Of a stretch of 64,000 nucleotides of DNA, positions 23,338-32,262 are shown piece after piece (positions within the stretch are counted from its first letter, which is position 1; each line of letters starts with the position of its first letter). The notes under the pieces were generated by a model, which was not told the DNA's origin, searched no databases, and worked only from the letters and a program-made list of their open reading frames with translations. This DNA is from Sedimentisphaerales bacterium (lineage in GTDB: Bacteria > Planctomycetota > Phycisphaerae > Sedimentisphaerales > Anaerohalosphaeraceae): assembly GCA_016926155.1 (NCBI GenBank), contig JAFGPC010000122.1, positions 1-64,000 on the forward strand. The letters are read 5' to 3'. A program made the position numbers and the translations under genes.

Positions 23338-26268
23338 ATGAAGATAGATATGGCTATAGCAGTGGTTGTGTTGTGCTTGGCGGCAATAGTACAGGCAGAC
23401 TCGATCCCTGTAGTGAATCACACCTTTGCGGAGCCGGGCAACGGTAAGATTAAAGGGTGGGATCAAGCCGACGGCGCTTATTATGTTACGGATGGGAGTG
23501 TCGCTGAGGTTCCCGGGTGGGAAGCGGATGGATTAGTTCAGGATTCGGGCGTCGAGGATCTGGACTGGACCTCTGCAGCCGACGATGAGTGGAGCGGTTT
23601 TCTTATGGGGGTGAACCAGTGGACAACACCTGAGGATCCCCCGGTTTATCAGTTGCTGAACTATACGATTATGGCGGGAGAAACGTATCGGTTGACTGTC
23701 GCGATTTGCAATACAGGCAGTTCAAATGGTGTCACGGCGGAATTCTACTACCTGGCGGATGAAGAGGATCCGACAGCAAGAACTACCATTACGAGTGAAT
23801 TATTTGCGTTTGGGGCGACTACGTGGTCGGATGTTATGTTGACCTTCACGGCAGACGTCGCATCGCCCTATATCGGTAAGAAGCTAGGGATCCAGTTCAG
23901 TACCCCCGAAGGGTGGGCGGGCATCGATAATGTACGGGTTGATGTCGGATTGTCTAAGCCATCCAATCCCGATCCGGCAGACGGCGCCGTCGATGTCCCG
24001 GTGAGCGCCGTTCTGAGTTGGTCGCCCCCTATTGATATGACAATTGCCTCTTTTGATGTCTATGTGGATCCCAATGAACAGTTCCTGACTACTGAGGACG
24101 CTACTTACTATAATCCGGAGCAAACCGATCTGACGTTTGATCCGACACCTGATCTGGCGTATGGCCGGACTTATTATTGGCGAGTCGATGTACGTGAACC
24201 CAATGATGCAGTCCATACCGGCGACATCTGGTCGTTCACTACGCTGTCACCGGATCCGAAGATAAGCGGTCAGCCAACCAGCCAACAGGTCTTTCTCGGC
24301 GAGTCGGTGGTCTTCACGGTTACTGCGGTTAATCCATTCACGTTGGATGATACGGGGATGAGTTATCAATGGTACAAAGTCGGCATGCCGGATACGGAGA
24401 TCGGAACCGATATGCCGACATTAACCATTGAGAATATTACGGCGGACGACGTTGGTGAATACTATTGTGTGGTAACGGTTGTGTCGCCTCCGGCAGGCGT
24501 TACCAGCAATCCGACTCAGAGCAACATCGTCACTTTACTGGTCAAACGTCTCCTGGGTCAGTGGAACTTTGAGGATAATCTCAATGACGCTACCGGAAAC
24601 GGTTACAACGGTACTCCGGTTGGAACGCCCACGTTTACCACATTCCCAGACGACACATCCCATGCAGTCAGCGGCAAGGCTCTTGAATGCATTGTTGGTA
24701 CGGGAAACTATGTCCAGATCCCCGCGGTAGTGTTTGATGACGTGGATACGCAGGTTACCTTCTCCCTGTGGACCTATGGTGTCGACCAGCCCAATGAAGG
24801 AGATGAACATGCATTTCTTGCAACCGATAACAGCGGCGCTGTTTTAGCCAGTATGATGATCCCTCATTCGACAGCCAGAATCTGGACCCGGATCGGCAAT
24901 CCGGTCGATGGGACCGATGGCTGGTACGAAGGGTCCAGTGCCCCGACCGGTTGGTTCAGCGGCCAATGGAATCACTGGGTATTAACCAAGGATTCTGAGG
25001 CCGGCATTCTACGAGTCTATCACAATGGTGAACTATTTCTGGAAAGCACTAGCGCTACTAAGCCGTTCTACGGCGTTACTCAGTTTTACATTGGTGGCGG
25101 TGATGCGGCCGGGGCATTTGGCGGCCTGATCGATGATTTCAGGATTTATAACTATGCTCTGACACCCGACGAGATTGCCTCCATCCATCCTCGACCGATG
25201 TTGCCCGATCCGGCAGATGGGCAGATTAACGTGATGTACAATACCTCATTGAACTGGATGCCGGGCGATGGAACCTCCTCGTTTATTGTTTATTGCAGCG
25301 ATCAGCTCGATTCGGATCCGAATGTCTTGTTGCATGATCCTATCGTGGTTGCCGACCTGACGGAACCAACAGCAATCCTGCCGGTCAACCTGAAGCTGGA
25401 GACAACGTATTATTGGTATGTTGAGGAATACGATGATGCATCTCAATTGGTCTGGACCAGCGACCTCTGGGATTTCACGGTGCGCGAGCTTATGGCTGAT
25501 ATCGACGATAATAGCGTGGTAATGCTCGATGATTTGCTGACAATGGCGGGACGTTGGACAGATGATGTCCGTGGTCTGGAAGACTATATGATCGATTCCT
25601 GCGTGTATGATCCCAATAACATGGATCGTGAAGATCCTGCAAGCTATGCCAATCATTGGGATACCTATTGGACCAACAGTGGCGGTGTTCCCGGCGGAAC
25701 AACCGGCGGTAATAATCTCTACGGGATCGGCTACTGTGAAGCGGTCGATGAGCCCGAAGCGGCGATTGCATGGCACTACGACACACCGTCCAGTTCGGGT
25801 AAAACAGATACCGATTTCATCTATTGGCACAGAGATCGTCCAAGACTAGCCCTGAAAGAGTTTGATGAATTGCGGATGGAAGTCAAAGCCGTACCGGGTT
25901 CGTCCCTCAAAGATCCCTGGTGGGCTGCCATTGACAATGACTATTCCTCAACCGGAGATGCTGTGGAGTATGTGATTCCGGTCAGCGGTCTGGGCGATGG
26001 GCAATGGCACGACCTGGTAATCCCGCTGTCAACTTTGAGCGGCATTGAAGGCATGGACAATATGAGATACATCCACGCCGGTATCTGGGGTTCTAATATC
26101 ACGGGCACTTGGTACATCCGGAACATGCGAGTGATCAACACGGAAGGTTCGGTACGGTGTCTGCCGATGTTTTACATCCCTGAAGACCTAAACTTTGATT
26201 GTTTCGTCAATCTGGAGGATGCAGCGATTATGGCAAGTGAATGGTTGTTGGACGCAAGAAATCCATAA
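23338..26268 (+). CDS. Secreted multidomain Ig/LamG protein with dockerin-like repeats
   Basis: A 976-residue exported protein. In order: signal peptide (1-22); an N-terminal carbohydrate-binding-like jelly roll (about 23-203) of the type seen in Phycisphaerae glycanases; a fibronectin-III-like domain (about 205-305, opening PSNPDPADGAVDVPVSAVLSW); an Ig-like domain (about 310-400, with ENITADDVGEYYCVV); a LamG domain (about 403-620, ending DDFRIYNYALTPDEIASIH); a second FN3-like domain (about 622-718); a first dockerin-like segment (ADIDDNSVVMLDDLLTMAGRW); another jelly-roll region; and a C-terminal EF-hand-like LNFDCFVNLEDAAIMASEWLL. No catalytic domain is recognised, so binding or adhesion is likely. 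The ATG at 23338 follows GGAGGT. It is preceded by a terminator-like leader and followed by its own terminator. Confidence 0.85.
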   Translation: MKIDMAIAVVVLCLAAIVQADSIPVVNHTFAEPGNGKIKGWDQADGAYYVTDGSVAEVPGWEADGLVQDSGVEDLDWTSAADDEWSGFLMGVNQWTTPEDPPVYQLLNYTIMAGETYRLTVAICNTGSSNGVTAEFYYLADEEDPTARTTITSELFAFGATTWSDVMLTFTADVASPYIGKKLGIQFSTPEGWAGIDNVRVDVGLSKPSNPDPADGAVDVPVSAVLSWSPPIDMTIASFDVYVDPNEQFLTTEDATYYNPEQTDLTFDPTPDLAYGRTYYWRVDVREPNDAVHTGDIWSFTTLSPDPKISGQPTSQQVFLGESVVFTVTAVNPFTLDDTGMSYQWYKVGMPDTEIGTDMPTLTIENITADDVGEYYCVVTVVSPPAGVTSNPTQSNIVTLLVKRLLGQWNFEDNLNDATGNGYNGTPVGTPTFTTFPDDTSHAVSGKALECIVGTGNYVQIPAVVFDDVDTQVTFSLWTYGVDQPNEGDEHAFLATDNSGAVLASMMIPHSTARIWTRIGNPVDGTDGWYEGSSAPTGWFSGQWNHWVLTKDSEAGILRVYHNGELFLESTSATKPFYGVTQFYIGGGDAAGAFGGLIDDFRIYNYALTPDEIASIHPRPMLPDPADGQINVMYNTSLNWMPGDGTSSFIVYCSDQLDSDPNVLLHDPIVVADLTEPTAILPVNLKLETTYYWYVEEYDDASQLVWTSDLWDFTVRELMADIDDNSVVMLDDLLTMAGRWTDDVRGLEDYMIDSCVYDPNNMDREDPASYANHWDTYWTNSGGVPGGTTGGNNLYGIGYCEAVDEPEAAIAWHYDTPSSSGKTDTDFIYWHRDRPRLALKEFDELRMEVKAVPGSSLKDPWWAAIDNDYSSTGDAVEYVIPVSGLGDGQWHDLVIPLSTLSGIEGMDNMRYIHAGIWGSNITGTWYIRNMRVINTEGSVRCLPMFYIPEDLNFDCFVNLEDAAIMASEWLLDARNP

Positions 26269-26309
26269 TGACTCTGTTGTTTCGTTGAGGATTAGATAGT
26301 TTGATTCGG

Positions 26310-26340
26310 GGGACGGCTTTTAAGAGCCGTCCCTCTTTTA
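26310..26340 (+). terminator. Rho-independent terminator
   Basis: A perfect 8-base stem GGGACGGC (26310-26317) and GCCGTCCC (26326-26333), with an 8-base loop, followed by a T-rich tail (TCTTTTATA). It ends the LamG/dockerin transcript. Confidence 0.85.
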
Positions 26341-26673
26341 TAATCCCGGAGGTAGATTGATGCCATCAGACACAGTAAGATTTCAGAAAAGATATTCTTT
26401 GCAAAATGATTAGAGGTTGTTCGAGGAGATCGTGTGCTCACAGCCGTTGCAATTGACGATGCTGGCCGTTGTTGGTCGTACTACTTAGCCGGAACTTTAC
26501 TCCTTCCTTACCACCCTGTCGTTTGTATATTTCTCAAATTCCCTCATTTTCATGGACTGTTGAATAGCAGTTCTTTAAAATCCATGCTAACAAAATATCA
26601 CTACAGATCTCGTAACACGTAGATGTTAACGGATTATAAAACTTTAGAACAGAATATCGATGTTATAATCTAC
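26341..26673. other. Intergenic region with no supported gene
   Basis: Space between the plus-strand terminator and the end of the minus-strand glycosidase operon. A 62-codon plus-strand frame at 26434-26622 has no ribosome binding site and no recognisable content. I see no terminator for the minus-strand operon here. Confidence 0.5.
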
Positions 26674-27843
26674 TTATCGTGACAGCAGAAGAATCAAGCT
26701 GTTGGCGACAGATCTTTCTCTCCCATCCGAGGGATGGTTCATGATATGGCCATTGAGCCATAAAGTTGACGATCCCCCTCCATCCATGTTCATCGCATCG
26801 GTACAATCCAACTCCCTCATCAAGGAGGTTAATTCGGGATAATTCATCCCGATAGAAAGACCTTCCTGTCGACCGTCAACAACCACAAAAAAGAAATACT
26901 TGTTATTGTATCCAAGCACTGTACGGGGATGTCGCGGCTGGTTTCCTTCCCATGAGCGAGCTTTTCCATTTTGGATAAGGATGGGACCGCCCCCTATAGC
27001 GGTATTCACTCCCTCCATACTGGGAGAACTTGTGGTTATCACCTGGACGTTTGTGCCAACCGGCAATTCTGTCAAACTGGAATGTAAGGCCGAACCTATT
27101 GACAAGACCATAGTATCGGAATGTATAATGGTATCTCCCTTATAATGGATGGCTTTGATTTGTGCACGGTAACAACAACCCATCTGCAATGGCAGCCATT
27201 GGTCCGCATCCACTGCGGCCAGGACATATTCACAGCAAGCCGATGTTCGAGTGGATGATCCCAATGTGGGGCTATAAAGAACGGCTTCGTTTTCCCCACA
27301 TTGTTCATTGAGACCGACATTTACATCGAAATCACCAGGTCCTGTTATCCGAACTCTGCAATATACTTCTCCAATATGTGGATGTCTGTTCACATCGATC
27401 CAGAAACTCGTACCTTTCGGTATGCTCACTAATTCACCCTCTACAATGTGCAGGCCTGCCGGATCCCCTTGATAGGGTCCCGGGCGGATCACAAAAAAAT
27501 CCCCATTAACCGCCAGTACCGGTTTGCCCCATTCGGCGGGAACAGAATCCACCTGTGTTTGCACGGTTGCCAAACCAACGACCTGATTCTTTGCCAGAGA
27601 CGTTACGAGTCGGAATTCCCTTCGTGATCGATCCACCTTTACGATATGAATTGCCCATGGTTGGTCTCCCATGCGTTTATGGATATATTCTATTCCAGGT
27701 GGAACATACGGCCAGGATGACTTTGATGGTAAATCCGCCCGTATCGAGAATGCGATGAGCAGCAGAAAAAGAACGATTTGAATCTGCAATGCATTTCTAA
27801 AACGCCGTTCTTTTGAGGTACTGCGATTCTCTATATATGTCAT
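26674..27843 (-). CDS. Secreted phosphodiester glycosidase (NAGPA domain) family protein
   Basis: A 389-residue protein with an N-terminal hydrophobic export segment (about residues 17-35). The NAGPA/PF09992 domain is clear: VLAVNGDFF early, AIGGGPILIQNGK in the middle, PRTVLGYNNKYFFFVVVDGRQ, and the signature MNMDGGGSSTLWLNG near the end. The family includes the enzyme that uncovers mannose-6-phosphate and bacterial exopolysaccharide or phosphoglycan hydrolases. The ATG at 27843 has AAGGA before it; an upstream in-frame start at 27930 would add 29 unlikely residues. It is probably the last gene of a minus-strand glycan operon with the next two genes upstream. Confidence 0.85.
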   Translation of the reverse strand: MTYIENRSTSKERRFRNALQIQIVLFLLLIAFSIRADLPSKSSWPYVPPGIEYIHKRMGDQPWAIHIVKVDRSRREFRLVTSLAKNQVVGLATVQTQVDSVPAEWGKPVLAVNGDFFVIRPGPYQGDPAGLHIVEGELVSIPKGTSFWIDVNRHPHIGEVYCRVRITGPGDFDVNVGLNEQCGENEAVLYSPTLGSSTRTSACCEYVLAAVDADQWLPLQMGCCYRAQIKAIHYKGDTIIHSDTMVLSIGSALHSSLTELPVGTNVQVITTSSPSMEGVNTAIGGGPILIQNGKARSWEGNQPRHPRTVLGYNNKYFFFVVVDGRQEGLSIGMNYPELTSLMRELDCTDAMNMDGGGSSTLWLNGHIMNHPSDGRERSVANSLILLLSR

Positions 27844-27963
27844 ATATGTCCTTACGTGATAACTTACACTAAAAAAATTAACCACATAAAGGTCGACGTC
27901 TAATCCGGCTTCTGGATAAGCCGATATCACTTTCCATGTCTGTTAAATCCAATCAGAGAAGGC

Positions 27964-29940
27964 TCATAAGCCAGGCACAATCTCGTAGGTGTCCTTATCA
28001 AGGTCAACCATAACCGTCGTACCGTCGGCGAAGACGGTTTTCTGACGGCGGTATTTGTCATCCAGGAACGTGTGATCTGTCAGTTCCTTCAACGCAAGTC
28101 TCTGATGGAGTTTGCATATCGTACGGACACGTTGCAACTCCTCATTGGATGGTTGAATTGACAGATAAGGTACTCCCGCATTCGCAAGCCCGTGTAAGTA
28201 ACCCATATCCGTTTCCGGGATGCCCCAGGCCCCTTTCCCCAGGGACCAAGGCAGAAAAATCGCATCGTGATAAACAAGATTGAATAGAGGAATGGGTATG
28301 CCCATCGCGGATCCGTGGCCTGGATTGGGATGTAAGGCATAAGGACCGTGATGAACCAGATCCAGGTTAGGGACCGCCCAGTCGGCAGGCTCTTCGGAAC
28401 TAACGACTCCAACTTTCGTTCGTATAAAGTCGAAACACTCCCCTCGATATGCAAGGCATTGCCTGCGAGACACCGGGTGCTCGGGATTGTAGCACTCGTC
28501 CGGCGGAATAACGGCAAAGACATCCAGATAGGCCCCCCGGATTTTGATCCCATGATCGAGGAGACTGGTATAATTCTTTGTAACATGACCAAGTGCCAAA
28601 GAGGGACAAAGAAGCGACTGTTTGCCCCCATACCATGTGCTTCCATAATACCGGTTTCCACTCTCGTCGATGACCGTATGCCGTGGATTATAGGATTTGG
28701 CATCCAGATAATAATCCCGGTACTGATCATGAAGAGCAAACACATAGCCCAAGTTCTCGCAGGTACCTGCGAGAGTGCGTAATCCATCCCATCCGCCGGC
28801 TTCGGGGCACGGTGGGAGGATATCGGGATGCAGGTTGTCATATCCCCGAAATCCCCAGCCATCCAGATGGACATAAGCCCTGGAAAGTCCTTTTTCCGAT
28901 AAGGCGCGCAATTGTTCCGCTCTCTTCTCAAACCGCACGTAATGATGATTCTTGCTCGCATCCTCCTTATTAAAGTAGCTGGACTCCGGTTGAATATGCA
29001 CAAGAATGCTCGTATGAACGACGGGAGAACCGACGAGCTTTTCAACCAAAGGATTTCGAGCGATTTTCTCTTTCAGCGATACAAACTGACCGTGTTCAAT
29101 AACATATTTCCGATATTGTTTAGCCAGAGTCACATAGTTGCCTTGTTGAAAAAAACACAGTCTGGCCCTTCTAGGATAGGACAACTTTCCAAGGGTATGG
29201 ACCCATCGTGGTCCCATTCGGGTCGGGCCACCGGCGGGATGCGAAAAATGACACCCTCCATCGGCGGGCGTCTCCAGGATAAGCATAGCGGCAGAATGAT
29301 CCTGTTGGTAACCCCACCAGGGCATATAAAGGCCCCGGCCATAACTCAAAGTATCGTACAACCAGACGTGCTGAGGCCATTTCGCAGGTAATAGCATCCC
29401 CTGCATAAACGGGACTACGGTATGATCGACACTTTGTGAATCGAACGCTCCGGGCCAACGACATTCCTTGACTTTAATCTGGTTTTCCAATGCCACAAGT
29501 TCGCAGATGAGATCCTCGTCAGGTGCCTGAAGACAGAGGAAAAGCTGTATTTGAAGATCAAGTGGATTGTCGTTATGCCGATAGCCGGCCAACTGAACTT
29601 TCACACCCGACATGAATCCCGTGTCATACGCGGTAATTTCTATTTTCGTGGCATCACTGAGGCACAGAGAAATGTTTTGGCCATTTACCTCTACAAGCAG
29701 ATCTCCTTTTTGCGAGCCTTCCAGACTCCATGTGATCTCCCTATCTTTGATCTGCAAGGCGAGAGTGTTGTTATTCAGAATCACGGTATGCTCTTGCCCG
29801 CGAAGAATCCATTGGTTATCTGTCTGTTTGACTGTTATCTGCGGATTTCCCCAATCAGTTTGGACGGGATTTTCCGCGTAACTCGGATACAAACAAAGGA
29901 TCAGAGTATAAAAACCCAAGATCATGATTTTACGAATCAT
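27964..29940 (-). CDS. Secreted glycoside-hydrolase-like protein (DUF5696/GH101-like)
   Basis: A 658-residue protein with a signal peptide (1-22, ending SYAEN). The N-terminal half is beta-rich. The C-terminal half (about 300-600) reads as a TIM-barrel hydrolase, with acidic residues at strand ends: AYVHLDGWGFRGYDNLHPD, FALHDQYRDYY, RGAYLDVFAVIPPDECY and VVSSEEPADW. This order resembles DUF5696 proteins, which are distant relatives of endo-alpha-N-acetylgalactosaminidases. The assignment to a glycosidase is by pattern only. Its position between an NAGPA-type enzyme and a GH29 fucosidase supports work on a fucosylated extracellular glycan. Confidence 0.65.
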   Translation of the reverse strand: MIRKIMILGFYTLILCLYPSYAENPVQTDWGNPQITVKQTDNQWILRGQEHTVILNNNTLALQIKDREITWSLEGSQKGDLLVEVNGQNISLCLSDATKIEITAYDTGFMSGVKVQLAGYRHNDNPLDLQIQLFLCLQAPDEDLICELVALENQIKVKECRWPGAFDSQSVDHTVVPFMQGMLLPAKWPQHVWLYDTLSYGRGLYMPWWGYQQDHSAAMLILETPADGGCHFSHPAGGPTRMGPRWVHTLGKLSYPRRARLCFFQQGNYVTLAKQYRKYVIEHGQFVSLKEKIARNPLVEKLVGSPVVHTSILVHIQPESSYFNKEDASKNHHYVRFEKRAEQLRALSEKGLSRAYVHLDGWGFRGYDNLHPDILPPCPEAGGWDGLRTLAGTCENLGYVFALHDQYRDYYLDAKSYNPRHTVIDESGNRYYGSTWYGGKQSLLCPSLALGHVTKNYTSLLDHGIKIRGAYLDVFAVIPPDECYNPEHPVSRRQCLAYRGECFDFIRTKVGVVSSEEPADWAVPNLDLVHHGPYALHPNPGHGSAMGIPIPLFNLVYHDAIFLPWSLGKGAWGIPETDMGYLHGLANAGVPYLSIQPSNEELQRVRTICKLHQRLALKELTDHTFLDDKYRRQKTVFADGTTVMVDLDKDTYEIVPGL

Positions 29941-30049
29941 CGGTTACACTCCTCTATTTTCAGGTAAGAAAAGCAGAAACAAGGAGAACAAATGTGTAAT
30001 ACCAATTCACTTCGCATACCCTCTTTTCAGGTTCCGTTCATCCCAGGGA

Positions 30050-31867
30050 TTATTTCTTTGGACGGAGGATCAGTGACCGGATGTTGATTGGATTCCATGC
30101 CTCCGGAACAGGTCGAAATTCGAGGCTCATATTGCCGGGGGAATCTATTGTCAGATTATCCAATTGCACCGTTTTAAATCTATCATATCCTCCGGTGCTT
30201 GAACTGTTGACAGTAAGTATCTTACGGCCTATTTTCAGTTGAAATTTACTGGAATCCTGAGAAGCAATTTCCATAAAAATGTTGAATGTTCCCGGTTTAT
30301 CGATTGCAAATTCCCAAGAGATCCAGTCTCGATTATCAATCCAGAAACCAATGCTGGGTTTACCATACTTGGTTTCGATCTGAGGAGCCTGACCGCCGGG
30401 CATATCATGAATTTCGGCCTGCATGGCAAGGAGAACCAGTGTGCCATCGTTCATTTGACGAATGGGGATTTCTTCTATTTTCAACTCGTCGATGACATCC
30501 AGAACAATAACCGTGGCAACGGAATCAAGGGGTTGTTCAGGTAACTTCAAAAGCAATCCATCATTAACCTTTGATGCATCTATGCTATGATTTCCTGCAA
30601 GGAAGTATGCCTTAGCGACTTGGTTTCGTAAGCCTGGAACGAGGAGTTGGCCGTCGGTTGGCCAATCAAAGACATGGAGATAAAGCGTTGCACCGGAAGA
30701 TCGTATCTTTTTCGTACATCGTCCCCAAGTGAGGCGATCGAATGGATTCGCGGTGGTACCGTATATTGCCTCACAATTCGTATGCATCCACTGACCAATT
30801 TCCTTCAAACGTTGTATCGACTCCTCTGGGAAGGTCCCATCCGCTTTTGGGCCAATGTTGAGCAGGAAGTTCCCTCCTTTGGAGGCTATGTCAATGAGCT
30901 TGCGGATAAGGTCGGGACCTGACTTCCAATTCTTGTCATTCTTATTCCAGCCCCAGTGATTGTTCATGGTCATGCACGATTCCCAGTCGATACCAGGGAG
31001 ACCCTGATGTGGAATTTCCTGTTCGGGTGTGCCAAAATCTCCCCGATAATCCCCTTCTCGGGTGAGGCCCTGCATACCCTGCCGACCTTTGTCAACACGG
31101 TTGTTAATGATAATGTCCTGCTTGAGTTCACGGACATAGTCATAGAGATCATATCCCATTTCATGAGTCCATGTATTCTCCCACTCGCCATCAAACCAGA
31201 GGACGTGAGGATTGTAATTTCCGATCAGTTCTGCAAGCTGGCTTTTCATATAGGAAATGTACCTCGAAAAAACCGCACCTTCGGCCGTACGGCTTTGGGC
31301 TTCCCATGAACGTCGAGGGATATAATCTGGGTGGCGCCAGTCCATGATGGAATGGTAGAAGCACATGCGTATGCCATGAGTATTGCATGCATCTGTGAGC
31401 CTTCTGAGTATATCCTGTCGATATGGAGTGCTCATGACATCGTATTCGGTCTGTTTTGAGTCCCAAAGACAGAAACCATCATGATGTTTAGAGGTGATTA
31501 CAATGTATTTCATTCCAGCATCTTTTGCAAGTCGTACCCATTCATTGGCATCGAATTTAATGGGATCGAATTGCGTAACAAACTTGTCATACACTTGTAC
31601 GGGAATTTGGGCTGTATGACGGATCCATTCGGCGTGATTGGTGTTGCCTTTCCATTCCCCGGCAGGGATGGCATACAGGCCCCAATGAATAAACATTCCA
31701 AAGCGAGCTTCACGCCACCATTTCATACGGGCATCCCGTTGTGCCTTTGTTTCAGTGAGGAAATCACTCTTTTGAAGGGAACGTTCAGCAGCAAGCAAAG
31801 GGAAAACTAACATCAGTATGAAGACCAAAAACAGGTGAGTTGATCGAAACATTGTGTCCTTATTCAT
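30050..31867 (-). CDS. Secreted GH29 alpha-L-fucosidase with C-terminal CBM-like domain
   Basis: A 605-residue enzyme. After a signal peptide (about 1-27, ending LLAAE) comes the GH29 barrel, with WWREARFGMFIHWGLYAIPAGEW, KYIVITSKHHDGFCLWDS, and the nucleophile Asp in HVLWFDGEWE. The second part contains NFLLNIGPKADGTFPEE, also typical of GH29. The last 130 residues (from about 475) form a beta-rich, carbohydrate-binding-like module. It releases alpha-L-fucose from glycans outside the cytoplasm. The ATG at 31867 has an AGGA before it. It is the first gene of the three-gene operon reading to 26674. Confidence 0.92.
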   Translation of the reverse strand: MNKDTMFRSTHLFLVFILMLVFPLLAAERSLQKSDFLTETKAQRDARMKWWREARFGMFIHWGLYAIPAGEWKGNTNHAEWIRHTAQIPVQVYDKFVTQFDPIKFDANEWVRLAKDAGMKYIVITSKHHDGFCLWDSKQTEYDVMSTPYRQDILRRLTDACNTHGIRMCFYHSIMDWRHPDYIPRRSWEAQSRTAEGAVFSRYISYMKSQLAELIGNYNPHVLWFDGEWENTWTHEMGYDLYDYVRELKQDIIINNRVDKGRQGMQGLTREGDYRGDFGTPEQEIPHQGLPGIDWESCMTMNNHWGWNKNDKNWKSGPDLIRKLIDIASKGGNFLLNIGPKADGTFPEESIQRLKEIGQWMHTNCEAIYGTTANPFDRLTWGRCTKKIRSSGATLYLHVFDWPTDGQLLVPGLRNQVAKAYFLAGNHSIDASKVNDGLLLKLPEQPLDSVATVIVLDVIDELKIEEIPIRQMNDGTLVLLAMQAEIHDMPGGQAPQIETKYGKPSIGFWIDNRDWISWEFAIDKPGTFNIFMEIASQDSSKFQLKIGRKILTVNSSSTGGYDRFKTVQLDNLTIDSPGNMSLEFRPVPEAWNPINIRSLILRPKK

Positions 31868-32262
31868 GATCCTGCCCTTTCTAAACCGAATGGAAAAGCT
31901 GGCAACCGTCATTTATATGCGAAAAAAACGGCACTTATCATACTATATTATTACTTCTACATAATTCATCTTGAATAAGCAAGTCTTCTATTTTTGACTC
32001 ATGACACTATGTGCATCAATCCGATGAAAATACATTTTTACAAAAGAAACGAAAATTCTTCATATTGATACAGGAATTAGTACAGCATTCATGCCTGTGT
32101 CTCCTATGGCTTGATTGACATATTTTCTTTTTGCGATTATATTTATTTGGGGTTAACCGGTAGAGATCTGGTGTATGAAAACCTGGGTTTTTTTTGTATA
32201 TTTTCAACACAATATCAAAGAAAAAAACGTTTACATTCTCATTGTAAAAATACGGAACGGGT
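31868..32262. other. Divergent promoter region
   Basis: About 395 AT-rich bases between the fucosidase gene (minus) and the HzsA-like gene (plus). It must hold both promoters. The only structured element I can point to is the inverted repeat at 32230-32248; no clear hexamer pairs stand out. Confidence 0.45.
32230..32248 (+). promoter_or_regulatory. Inverted repeat, possible operator
   Basis: TTTACA (32230-32235) and TGTAAA (32243-32248) are perfect complements around a 7-base centre, 14 bases before the start codon of the HzsA-like gene. Size and symmetry suit a dimeric repressor; overlap with the ribosome-binding region is also possible. Confidence 0.3.
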
